A DNA stretch of 64,000 bases from Luteococcus sp052116585 (lineage in GTDB: Bacteria > Actinomycetota > Actinomycetes > Propionibacteriales > Propionibacteriaceae), in the NCBI RefSeq assembly GCF_052116585.1, contig NZ_JBQKKT010000012.1, positions 1-64,000 of the forward strand, given 5' to 3'. Under the pieces are notes generated by a model. That model was not told where the DNA came from. It searched no databases and worked only from the letters and a program-made list of their open reading frames with translations. Shown piece after piece: positions 1 to 7,233 of the stretch; the stretch's first letter is position 1; each line of letters opens with the position of its first letter. The translations under genes and the position numbers were made by a program.

Positions 1-23
1 CCCCGCCCCCCCCCCCCCCCCCC
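1..23. repeat. poly-C tract at window edge
   Basis: Twenty-two C residues interrupted by one G at position 5. It lies just downstream of the 3' end of the minus-strand tRNA-Arg. On the minus strand this is a G-run and not a terminator. Homopolymers of this length are error-prone in assemblies, so the exact length is uncertain. Confidence 0.6.
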
Positions 24-36
24 TTCGCTCCTGTCG

Positions 37-109
37 CGACCCTGGGAAGATTCGAACTTCCGGCACACGGTTTAGGAAACCGTTGCTCTATCCCCTGAGC
101 TACAGGGCC
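37..109 (-). tRNA. tRNA-Arg (anticodon CCT)
   Basis: Reading the minus strand, a full cloverleaf can be folded. The acceptor stem GGCCCTG pairs with CAGGGTC (one G-T pair), the D arm is GCTC/GAGC, the anticodon stem ACGGT/ACCGT encloses the loop TTCCTAA with anticodon CCT, and the T arm is GGAAG-TTCGAAT-CTTCC. The discriminator base is G and CCA is not encoded. It decodes AGG arginine codons, which are rare in this GC-rich genome. Confidence 0.95.
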
Positions 110-256
110 TCGCACCAGATGGCGCTCGTCCAAGGATACGTTGCCCGATTCCGCTGGTGCGAATCGTGCCCCGTCCCGGGACGCCGATGGGCCTGATGAG
201 GGGCTGAAGGTGCCCCTGTGGGGGAGTCTGCTGGCACCTGTCCCTCCTAGTGTGGT

Positions 257-341
257 GGACACGGCGATGCCATGCGTCGTATGTCTCCTGGGGGTGGGTA
301 GACGGCTTCGGCCCTGCGCGTGGCATCGCCGTCCTGTGTCC
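257..341. other. long inverted repeat in the 110-465 intergenic stretch
   Basis: The 356-base gap between tRNA-Arg and the UGPase gene holds no convincing gene. It contains an inverted repeat: 262-276 pairs with 317-331 (15 bp with one G-U), extended by GGACA (257-261) with TGTCC (337-341) across a three-base bulge. The loop is about 40 nt. It may be a structured leader, a processed RNA or a remnant of a mobile repeat. Just before the gene, TAGGAT at 453-458 is a plausible -10 box seven bases upstream of the ATG at 466. Confidence 0.5.
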
Positions 342-465
342 GCTTCCCGCATCTGCAGCGCCAGTCACGCGCAATAGCACACTCTTGGGACAGGCCTTCG
401 CGTCGTCCGGTCAGGGCTGCCAGCGGGCTGGGCCCCGGCGCACCGCAAGCCCATAGGATCGAGAC

Positions 466-1869
466 ATGAGTGCCAATGGTCTTGAACTTGCAATCGAGAA
501 GATGCGCACCGCGGGGGTCAGTGAAGCTGCCATCGAGGTGTTCAGCCACTACTACGGTCAGCTGGAGTCGGGAGCCACGGGGATGATCCCGGAGGACAGC
601 ATCGAACCGCTGTCCGCCCCGCCAATGCTCGACGACGTCCAGATCGACGAGGAGCAGGCTCGTGAGGCGATGTCCGCCACCGTGATCATCAAGCTCAACG
701 GTGGGCTGGGCACGTCGATGGGCCTGGACAAGGCCAAGAACCTGCTGCAGGTGCGCGACGGGAAGACCTTCCTGGACATCATCGCCCAGCAGGTCCTCCA
801 GGCGCGCGAACGCTATGACGCGCCCCTGCCGCTGCTGCTCATGAATTCCTTCCGCACCCAGGACGACACCCTGGAGGCCCTGGCCAAGTACCCGGAGCTC
901 GCCGTCGACGGGCTGCCGCTGGGATTCGTGCAGAACCAGGAGCCCAAGCTGCTGGCCGACGACCTGACGCCCGCCGAGTGGCCCGCCGACCCCACCCTGG
1001 AGTGGTGCCCGCCCGGCCACGGTGACCTGTACACCGCACTGCTCGGCTCCGGTGTGCTGGATGCGCTGGTGGAGAAGGGCTACCGCTATGCCTCGGTGAG
1101 CAATGGCGACAATCTGGGCGCCGTGCCCGATGCCCGCGTCGCCGGATGGTTCGCCAGCACCGGTGCACCGTACGCCGCGGAGGTCTGCCGTCGCACCGTC
1201 AACGACCGCAAGGGTGGCCACCTGGCCGTGCGCAAGGCCGACGGACAGCTGGTGCTGCGCGAGTCCGCGCAGACCCCCAAGGAGGAGATGGACTTCTTCA
1301 CCGACGAGCACCGTCACCCCTACTTCAACACCAACAACCTGTGGCTCGACCTCGTCGCACTGAAGGCGACGCTGGAGGAGCGTCGGGGTGTGCTGGGCCT
1401 GCCGCTGATCCGCAACGAGAAGACGGTGGACCCCGCCAATCCGGATTCGCCGAAGGTGATCCAGATCGAGAGCGCCATGGGTGCTGCGATCGAGGTCTTC
1501 GAGGGCGCCACCGCCATCTGCGTGGGCCGCGACCGCTTCCTGCCGGTGAAGACCACCAATGAGCTGCTCCTGCTGCGTTCCGACCTCTACCAGCTGGACG
1601 AGCAGGGACACCTGGTGGCGCAGGCCACCACTCCTGCCGTGACGCTGGGCAAGCCCTACAAGCTGGTGCGCGACTTCGAGGCACGCATCCCCAACCCGCC
1701 GTCGCTGATCCAGGCCACCTCGCTCGTGGTGGATGGGGACGTGACCTTTGGCAAGGACGTGACGGTCCAGGGCGACGTCCGGGTGAGCGCGAGCCAGCCG
1801 GCCACGGTGGCCGACGGTGCGGTCCTGACCGGTGAGGTCAACCTGGACGGTGCAGGCCAGGGTGAGTGA
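466..1869 (+). CDS. UTP--glucose-1-phosphate uridylyltransferase (UDPGP family)
   Basis: This 467-residue protein makes UDP-glucose from UTP and glucose-1-phosphate in the cytosol, for cell-wall and glycan synthesis. It belongs to the UDPGP family typical of eukaryotic UGPases, not the shorter bacterial GalU family. The nucleotide-binding motif LNGGLGTSMG with the following LDKAK is at residues 77-91. The C-terminus (about 425-465) has the periodic GDV..GKDV..QGDVRV pattern of a beta-helix. The ATG at 466 sits about seven bases after a TAGGAT -10 hexamer, suggesting leaderless transcription. Its last eight bases overlap the next gene. In mycobacteria galU occupies the corresponding place beside the 5-FCL and moeA genes; here it lies about 5 kb from them. 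Confidence 0.9.
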   Translation: MSANGLELAIEKMRTAGVSEAAIEVFSHYYGQLESGATGMIPEDSIEPLSAPPMLDDVQIDEEQAREAMSATVIIKLNGGLGTSMGLDKAKNLLQVRDGKTFLDIIAQQVLQARERYDAPLPLLLMNSFRTQDDTLEALAKYPELAVDGLPLGFVQNQEPKLLADDLTPAEWPADPTLEWCPPGHGDLYTALLGSGVLDALVEKGYRYASVSNGDNLGAVPDARVAGWFASTGAPYAAEVCRRTVNDRKGGHLAVRKADGQLVLRESAQTPKEEMDFFTDEHRHPYFNTNNLWLDLVALKATLEERRGVLGLPLIRNEKTVDPANPDSPKVIQIESAMGAAIEVFEGATAICVGRDRFLPVKTTNELLLLRSDLYQLDEQGHLVAQATTPAVTLGKPYKLVRDFEARIPNPPSLIQATSLVVDGDVTFGKDVTVQGDVRVSASQPATVADGAVLTGEVNLDGAGQGE

Positions 1870-2236
1870 GCCCGATTCGCTGACGACGGCGGTGGCGCTC
1901 GCCCTCACCGGTGAGCGCCCGGCCGTCACTGCCGTTGCGGCCTCGACGCCGCAGGAGGTGGTGGAGGCGCTGGCGTCGGCTGAGTGGGACGCGCAGCGTG
2001 TGCAGGTCCTGCGGCTGGATCGCCAGGCTGCGGAGCTGCCCTGGCCCTTCCCCGTGCCCCGGGACGTCATCGCGCCCGTCGGCTTCGCCCGCTACGGCGC
2101 GGTCCTTGCCGAGGTCAGGCGATTGCTGGGCGTCGACGGGCTGGTTCCCACCCGCCACGAGGGCCCCAAGGTCTTCGGGCCCGCGGAGCAGCGGTTGTTG
2201 GCCGAGGTCCCGCCCCACCACGGCTTCGTCGGATAA
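1862..2236 (+). CDS. hypothetical protein overlapping the UGPase gene
   Basis: A 124-residue protein starting at a GTG that overlaps the end of the UGPase gene by eight bases, so the two are probably translationally coupled. I do not recognise a family. The sequence is mostly alpha/beta soluble in character, with a Trp-Pro-rich central stretch (PWPFPVPRDVIAP, about residues 58-70) and no membrane segment or cysteine. An upstream ATG at 1832 lies deep in the UGPase gene and is less likely as the start. Codon use and GC at third positions match the neighbours, which supports a real gene. Confidence 0.6.
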   Translation: MSEPDSLTTAVALALTGERPAVTAVAASTPQEVVEALASAEWDAQRVQVLRLDRQAAELPWPFPVPRDVIAPVGFARYGAVLAEVRRLLGVDGLVPTRHEGPKVFGPAEQRLLAEVPPHHGFVG

Positions 2237-2299
2237 GATTCTGTCATGTGACCAAGTGGTTGCTGCGATGTCCGGTGCGGTGGTGAGGAGCGGTCGACC

Positions 2300-3211
2300 A
2301 TGAGTTCGACGCACGGCGAGGCCGACGGTCGCTTTGCGCAGGTGCTCTCGGACGCGATCGCACGCCACGGCCTCCGCCTCGACGAGATTCGCGACGCCCT
2401 CAAGGCGGCGGGTACGCCCGTGTCCATCGCCACCCTGAGCTACTGGCGCAATGGGCGATCGCTTCCCGCGCGCGAACGGTCGATGCGCGCCGTCGAGCAA
2501 TTGGAACGTCTCCTGGAACTGGGCGTCGGGCAGCTGACCGGCGCCATCCCGAGTGACGCGCTGGAGCGGTGGGACATCGTCAAGGCAGCCAATGTCTCCG
2601 ATCAGGGGCTGGCCCTGCTGGATGCCATGGGTCTCAAGCTCAGGGGCCAGTCCAGCAACGAATTCCTGCAGGACTGCGTCTGGGCTCACCGGGACGGACG
2701 TCAGCGCGAGGAGACGGTGCAGCTGCTCCGGGCGGAGATTGACGGGCTCGACCGGGTGCCGATTGCCTTCCGGATGGATTTCGCCACCGACGATCCGCCC
2801 CTGATCGAGTCGATCTCCGGGTGTGAACTGGGCCGCGTGGTCCAGCTGGATGACGAGGGTTTGCAGGCGGCTGAACTGCTGCTGCCCCGGCCCTTGGCCA
2901 CCGGGGAGCTCCATCTGCTGGAGTACTCACTCGACTGGGACTACGGACCGGCAGCGGCGAGATTCGGCTTCTCCAGAGTGCTGCCGGCGGTCCTGGAGAC
3001 CTATGTGATGCAGGTACACCTGGCAGAGCTCCCGTCCAGCATGGAGTACCACTCGCTGCCCAATGACTATCAGGGAGTGGACTCCGACAGTGACCTGATC
3101 CAGGTTCTGGAGCCCCGTCTGCACCAGCAGATGGTGCTCAGCGATGCGCTCGCCGGGCATCACTCCGTCAAGTGGTGGTACGACGAAGGACAGGGGCGCC
3201 GCGATGCGTGA
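2300..3211 (+). CDS. HTH-type regulator of the ATLSYW family, paralogue 1
   Basis: A 303-residue protein with an N-terminal helix-turn-helix-like segment (about residues 10-80) whose recognition helix carries the motif ATLSYWRNGRS (44-54), followed by a second helix rich in LE..L. The C-terminal half is a beta-rich domain with LLLPRPLATGELHLLEY at 193-209 and the end motif HSVKWWY. The same architecture occurs in the next gene and in the gene at 44991, so this genome has expanded the family. GTGAGGAG lies before the ATG. The next gene overlaps it by eight bases. The ligand and targets are unknown; DNA binding is inferred from the HTH. Confidence 0.7.
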   Translation: MSSTHGEADGRFAQVLSDAIARHGLRLDEIRDALKAAGTPVSIATLSYWRNGRSLPARERSMRAVEQLERLLELGVGQLTGAIPSDALERWDIVKAANVSDQGLALLDAMGLKLRGQSSNEFLQDCVWAHRDGRQREETVQLLRAEIDGLDRVPIAFRMDFATDDPPLIESISGCELGRVVQLDDEGLQAAELLLPRPLATGELHLLEYSLDWDYGPAAARFGFSRVLPAVLETYVMQVHLAELPSSMEYHSLPNDYQGVDSDSDLIQVLEPRLHQQMVLSDALAGHHSVKWWYDEGQGRRDA

Positions 3212-4079
3212 TCAGGCCGTCTTTGCCCAACGACTGCGGGAAGCACTGCACAACTCCGCGCTCTCGCTGGAGGAGTGTGCCTCCGCGCTGGTGGAGCGGG
3301 GAACGCCCGTCTCCGGGGCGACGCTCAGCTACTGGAGCACGGGACGCTCCGTCCCCAAGCGGGCAGGCTCCCTGCGGGCGGTCTCCGAACTGGAACGGAT
3401 CCTCGACGTGCCGGCGGGGTGGCTGGCCGGTCAGGTGGGCACCGCCAATCCCTTCGGTTGGGCGCCAGGAGAGGTGCTGCCACGCCATCCCGATTTGTCG
3501 GCTGCTTTCGAACAGCTCGGAGTTGGACTGGACCGTCGTGTGCTGGTGACCCTGTTGCGGGATCGCACCGTCATTGGTGTCGACGCAGTGAGCAGGACCT
3601 TCTACCTGGTGGTGCGCGCCGACCGACCCGATGCCACGGTGCTGCCGTGGATCAACGAGATCCCGGGCGGTGCCGTGGACTGGCGGATGGAGCCGCTGGC
3701 GGATGCCGGGATGATGGACGTGCTGTCGCTCAGCCCGCTGGAGGGCCAGTCCTCGCGGCTGCTGGTGAGTGGCTTGCTGCTGCCCGGGCAACTGGCCAAG
3801 GGACAGCCCGCGGTGGTCTCGCACCGGCTGACTTTTTCCTGGGCCTCGCCCGGTGACCGCCTCCTGATGAACTCCGTCCACGCTCCTCGCCCGGACGGGG
3901 CGGGACATCTGGTTCAGGAAGTGGTCTTCGAGGCGGGGATCCCGCAGTGGGTGCGTTACGAGCACACGCCCGTGAGCGGTGGCCGGGCCGTGCCGCCCCG
4001 CGACCTGACTCCAGCGCGTGAGGTGCAGGTGACCCAGCGGGATGCCCCCGCGGGCCGGCACGTGATCACCTGGGGTTGA
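3204..4079 (+). CDS. HTH-type regulator of the ATLSYW family, paralogue 2
   Basis: A 291-residue paralogue of the preceding gene. The start is taken at ATG 3204, preceded by AGGGG, giving an eight-base overlap with the upstream gene; an in-frame ATG at 3144 would overlap far more. The HTH segment carries ATLSYWSTGRS at residues 39-49. The C-terminal beta domain has the LLLPGQLAKG variant of the family motif and ends in a strand (RHVITWG) matching the ends of the other two members. The pair is probably co-transcribed, and a strong hairpin at 4132-4174 follows. The proteins may act as a heteromer, which is inference. Confidence 0.7.
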   Translation: MRDQAVFAQRLREALHNSALSLEECASALVERGTPVSGATLSYWSTGRSVPKRAGSLRAVSELERILDVPAGWLAGQVGTANPFGWAPGEVLPRHPDLSAAFEQLGVGLDRRVLVTLLRDRTVIGVDAVSRTFYLVVRADRPDATVLPWINEIPGGAVDWRMEPLADAGMMDVLSLSPLEGQSSRLLVSGLLLPGQLAKGQPAVVSHRLTFSWASPGDRLLMNSVHAPRPDGAGHLVQEVVFEAGIPQWVRYEHTPVSGGRAVPPRDLTPAREVQVTQRDAPAGRHVITWG

Positions 4080-4131
4080 GGTGCCGCTGGGTTGCCGTCG
4101 ACCGTGGGGCTCGTGAGGCGCGTGCGTGGGG

Positions 4132-4174
4132 CAGGAAGAACCCCCGCCGCCCACTGGGCGACGGGGGTTTCCTG
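4132..4174. terminator. bidirectional terminator between the HTH pair and mscL
   Basis: CAGGAAGAACCCCCG on the left pairs with CGGGGGTTTCCTG on the right around a 15-base loop, with two small bulges. It lies between convergent genes, with T-rich and A-rich flanks inside the arms, so it can serve both strands. Confidence 0.75.
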
Positions 4175-4224
4175 TGGCTGTTGGGCGCATCGAGACGACG
4201 CGCCGGCGTGGCGATCGGCGAGGA

Positions 4225-4590
4225 TCAGAGAGCGCGCTTCTGGTCGGCCAGCAGGTCGCGGATCTCGGCGAGCAGGCCCTCGGTGGTGTCATCGGCGTCG
4301 GCCGGGGAGGTGAAGCGCTCCTTGGCCATCTCGTAGGGCTTGACGACGAAGAAGTAGACCACGAAGGCCAGCAGGAGGAAGGCGACCAGGGCGGTCAGGA
4401 AGGGGCCGACCGTCGTGAGGCCGAAGATCTCCCACTCGTCGAAGGACGGGGCATTGCCGGCCTTGCTGATCAGCTCCATGATCACCTTGGTGAAGGCGGT
4501 CACGACGGTGGCGAAGGCGCCACCGATGATGAAGGCAACGGCCATCTCGACCAGGTTGCCGCGCATGATGAAGTCCTTGAAACCCTTCAC
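4225..4590 (-). CDS. mscL: large-conductance mechanosensitive channel MscL
   Basis: A 121-residue inner-membrane channel that opens under membrane tension and releases solutes during hypo-osmotic shock. It starts MKGFKDFIMRGNLVEMAVAF, the typical MscL N-terminal helix and first transmembrane segment (about 14-42). The second segment (about 68-90, ending FFVVKPYE) and a charged cytoplasmic helix at the C-terminus follow. The length is normal. The GTG start is preceded by GAGAGGAG at good spacing. It stands alone on the minus strand. Confidence 0.95.
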   Translation of the reverse strand: MKGFKDFIMRGNLVEMAVAFIIGGAFATVVTAFTKVIMELISKAGNAPSFDEWEIFGLTTVGPFLTALVAFLLLAFVVYFFVVKPYEMAKERFTSPADADDTTEGLLAEIRDLLADQKRAL

Positions 4591-4894
4591 GGGTTGCTCC
4601 TCTCGGTGGTGACAGGGGACCCGTGGGGTGGGCCTTCCGATTGTGTCGCGTCAAGCGTAGAGATGATTTGAACGTACAACAAGGCGGCAGGCGCCTGGTT
4701 CTCAATGTCGTCACAGGCAAGGCAAACATCCCGGCCGGTGCGGGCTCAGATGTTTGCGTTGATGAATGACCGAGCTGAACCGTGGGTGCTGTGGTGGCCG
4801 CGCCCTGCCACCTCTGGCAGTCCGGGCTGCGATGTCGCGAGTCCGCCGCCGGTATCGGGTGCGGTCATGGGTAGAGGGCGTTGCCTCCTTCGGG
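4591..4894. other. intergenic stretch upstream of mscL
   Basis: About 300 bases with no supported gene. It should carry the mscL promoter, in the more AT-rich part near 4650-4685. It also contains a perfect 9-bp inverted repeat, GCAAACATC at 4722-4730 with GATGTTTGC at 4749-4757, which could terminate transcription of the SAF-domain gene from the minus strand or bind a regulator. Confidence 0.4.
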
Positions 4895-5524
4895 TCACCC
4901 CAGCGCAATCCCGAGCGGCTGCGAGGCGGCGGCAGCTGCCAGCCGACTGGCCGTGGCCGGATCACATGCCACCACCAGCAGCGGATTCCCCGTGCCGCCC
5001 AGGGCGTCCGACTGGCGCTGGGGTGTGGTGACCACCCGCACCCGCTTGGCCAGCGTCTGCACCTGGCCGTCGGCGCCAGGGCCCACCACGGTGATCCTGT
5101 CGCCGGGTTGCACCAGGGCCAGGATTCCCGCGTCGGAGATTCCGAACGGGACCAGCATCTCGCCGTCGACGGGTTGGTTCGTGGAGAGTAGGGAGCTGTC
5201 GGTCAGCGGCATGCCCGGTGGGGCGGTGGCCGTGAGGACCCGCCCCACCAGCGATTCGGTGGCCGTCGCGGCTCCTTCGGGGGCCAGCTGCGGGGGATAG
5301 CTGACGACGCGTAGGTCGGCCGCGGTGATGGTGCTGCCCGCGGCGAGCTCCCGGGCGGCCACCACGACGTCGGTGCCGTCGGGAGCTGGAGGGGAGATCG
5401 CCTGGATGGTCAGCAGGGTGGCCAACGCGGCGGTGACCGCGGCCAGGGAACGTCGGTGCCAACGCACCGCTCGGGCCAGCGCGGCCCACGAATCAGAAAT
5501 CCTCACGCTGCACAGTGTGTGCAT
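4895..5524 (-). CDS. SAF-domain protein (CpaB/RcpC-like), membrane anchored
   Basis: A 209-residue protein with one N-terminal membrane segment (about residues 25-43) and a SAF domain (about 50-115: VVVAARELAAGSTITAADL, then a beta-clip fold). SAF domains of this layout occur in Flp-pilus proteins CpaB/RcpC and in stand-alone actinobacterial proteins near ruc/mscL-type loci; no pilus genes are adjacent here, so a pilus role is not supported. A GTG six codons downstream (residue 7) has CACACT seven bases before it, a possible leaderless -10, so the true start may be there. Confidence 0.75.
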   Translation of the reverse strand: MHTLCSVRISDSWAALARAVRWHRRSLAAVTAALATLLTIQAISPPAPDGTDVVVAARELAAGSTITAADLRVVSYPPQLAPEGAATATESLVGRVLTATAPPGMPLTDSSLLSTNQPVDGEMLVPFGISDAGILALVQPGDRITVVGPGADGQVQTLAKRVRVVTTPQRQSDALGGTGNPLLVVACDPATASRLAAAAASQPLGIALG

Positions 5525-5544
5525 CGTGAGGACTTCTGGTTCAC

Positions 5545-5585
5545 GTCATCCACAGGCGGGGCGGCCGGGCTCGCCTGTGGATGAC
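5545..5585. terminator. hairpin between zinc-ribbon and SAF genes
   Basis: A perfect 14-bp stem: GTCATCCACAGGCG at 5545-5558 pairs with 5572-5585, with a 13-base loop. It lies directly after the stop of the minus-strand zinc-ribbon gene, consistent with a terminator for that gene. Next to it, CGCCGCGGGG(G)ATTACG occurs twice (about 5587 and 5619). Confidence 0.6.
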
Positions 5586-5629
5586 GCCGCGGGGGATTAC
5601 GGCGCGTGTGGATTGCGTCGCCGCGGGGA

Positions 5630-5989
5630 TTACGTGGAGCTGCTCGTGGACTTCGACGTGGAGCTTGCGGACCCCGACGTCGAGGAACTGGCCGCCGAGC
5701 TCGATGATCCGCTGTTGGACGATCCACTGTCCGAACCGGTGCTGGAGCTGCCGGAGGAGTCGCTGGAGCTGCTGCTCTCCGACGAGCCGGTGGCTGCGGC
5801 GGCCTTGCCCTTGGTGCGGTTGTCGGTGGCATAGAAGCCCGATCCCTTGAACACGATCCCGACTGCGTTGTAGACCTTGCGCAGCGTTCCGCCGCAGTCC
5901 TCGCAGACGGTCAGGGCCGGGTCGCTGAACTTCTGCACCCGCTCGATCTCGACGCCACACTCGGTGCAGCGATATTGGTAGGTAGGCAT
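5630..5989 (-). CDS. FmdB-family zinc-ribbon protein with serine-rich tail (Ruc-like)
   Basis: A 119-residue protein with an N-terminal zinc ribbon (Cys8, Cys11, Cys29, Cys32 in MPTYQYRCTECG and CEDCG) and a low-complexity, almost pure Ser/Gly/Thr tail from about residue 66. The mycobacterial orthologue in the same gene neighbourhood (Rv0991c) was described as a redox-regulated chaperone with a zinc ribbon and disordered serine-rich C-terminus. The same role is inferred here from domain layout and synteny with 5-FCL, moeA and rimJ. GAGGGAACG precedes the ATG. Confidence 0.8.
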   Translation of the reverse strand: MPTYQYRCTECGVEIERVQKFSDPALTVCEDCGGTLRKVYNAVGIVFKGSGFYATDNRTKGKAAAATGSSESSSSSDSSGSSSTGSDSGSSNSGSSSSAASSSTSGSASSTSKSTSSST

Positions 5990-6120
5990 CGTTCCCTCAC
6001 TCGTGGCGGGGCGCTCGCCCCGCAGAACCGTTCGATTCTATCGACGCCACCTCAAACGCCCGAAATCCTGGACTTCTTCCCGGGCGCGCACGCCATTGCC
6101 AGAGGTCAATTGCCCGTGTT

Positions 6121-6582
6121 CCGACGCGGTGCTTCCTCGCGTGGGTTCGTGCGCTGGGGCGCGTCCTCGCGTGGGTTTCGTTGGAGCCCCTGGTGTTCGC
6201 GTGGGTTTCGTCGGGGCCCCTGGTGTTCGCGTGGGTTGTGTGTTCTCGCGACGGGTGTAGCGCACGCGGGATGACCAATCCCACGCGGCGCCGCTGGAAC
6301 CCACGCGCGGTGATCATTCCCACGCGGGCCAGCCGCGCCGCCGCCGCAGTGGTGTGAGGGGCCTTGGTGTTCGCGTGGGTTTCGTCGGGGCCCCTGGTGT
6401 TCGCGTGGGTTGTGTGTTCTCGCGACGGGTGTAGCGCACGCGGGATGACCAATCCCACGCGCCGCCGCTGGAACCCACGCGCGGTGACCAATCCCACGCG
6501 GGCCGCTGGAACCCACGCGCGGTGACCAATCCCACGCGGGCCGCTGGAACCCACGCGCCGCTCCAATCCCACGCGCCGGGGC
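6121..6582. repeat. CCCACGCG/GCGTGGG repeat field
   Basis: The 600-base gap 5990-6588 has no gene but a complex repeat. The left part repeats GCGTGGGTTTCGT in one orientation; the right part repeats AACCCACGCG in the opposite one. A block from about 6190 recurs 174 bases later with few changes (compare GTGGGTTGTG at 6231 and 6405), and a 38-bp unit starting GCTGGAACCCACGCG is tandem at 6467, 6505 and 6543. A smaller element of the same design lies at 46870-46992. Confidence 0.85.
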
Positions 6583-6588
6583 AAGACC

Positions 6589-7215
6589 TCAGCCAACCTC
6601 GCAGGGATGCAGTGCGTCGGGCAGCAGCAGGGCGTCGACGCGCTGGTCATGGGGCTCGGTCGGCAGATCGTCCAGCACCTCGTCGGGATTCAGCAGCATC
6701 CACACCGGCACATCCGCCCCCCGGTGCGCCAGTGCGCGGTCGTACCAGCCACCGCCCACCCCCAGGCGTCGGCCGTCCCGGGTTCCGGCCAGGCCGGAGC
6801 ACAACACCAGCTCCGCCTCCGCCAGGGCTTCGGCGCCCAGTGCCGCGCCGGTTGGCTCGGGGATGCCCCACAGCCCGGGCCTCAGCGCCGCCGGACCTTC
6901 GAACCAGGCCCAGTCGGGATCTCGTCGCGGGCTCTCAGAGGTGGGGGAGAGCACGGGCACCAGCACCCGGTGTCCCAGGGTCCACAGGGCCGTCGCCAGC
7001 TCCAGCGTCCCCGGCTCGGGCCGCGGGGCGTGCGGCGGCACCGAGAGGTAGACCGAGATGGTGGCGGGTTCCACGTCGCGCAGCGCCTTCAGCACGATCG
7101 CGGTACGCGCCCGGTCATCGTCGAGCCGCTGCGCCACGGGGCGGGTCTGCCGGGCGGCCACCAACTGGCTGCGCAGCTCCTGCTTGGAGAGTCCGCTCAG
7201 GTGGGGTGAGGTCAT
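6589..7215 (-). CDS. 5-formyltetrahydrofolate cyclo-ligase
   Basis: A 208-residue enzyme converting 5-formyl-THF to 5,10-methenyl-THF with ATP, salvaging a folate storage form. The family signature is present as RRLGVGGGWYDR at residues 149-160, with the N-terminal KQELR segment at 11-15. The ATG at 7215 is chosen because TACGAT lies about six bases upstream (leaderless promoter) and the next gene is divergent from it with only 18 bases between. The neighbouring moeA is divergently transcribed, as in mycobacteria. Confidence 0.9.
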   Translation of the reverse strand: MTSPHLSGLSKQELRSQLVAARQTRPVAQRLDDDRARTAIVLKALRDVEPATISVYLSVPPHAPRPEPGTLELATALWTLGHRVLVPVLSPTSESPRRDPDWAWFEGPAALRPGLWGIPEPTGAALGAEALAEAELVLCSGLAGTRDGRRLGVGGGWYDRALAHRGADVPVWMLLNPDEVLDDLPTEPHDQRVDALLLPDALHPCEVG

Positions 7216-7233
7216 TCGCCTATCGTAAGTGGC

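Noticed and set aside
247..2070. Minus-strand open frame of about 600 codons opposite the UGPase gene
   Set aside because: Antisense to a well-supported enzyme; Arg/His/Gly-rich without motifs.
4895..5524. Flp pilus assembly protein CpaB as part of a pilus locus
   Set aside because: SAF domain is shared, but no other tad/flp genes are in the neighbourhood.
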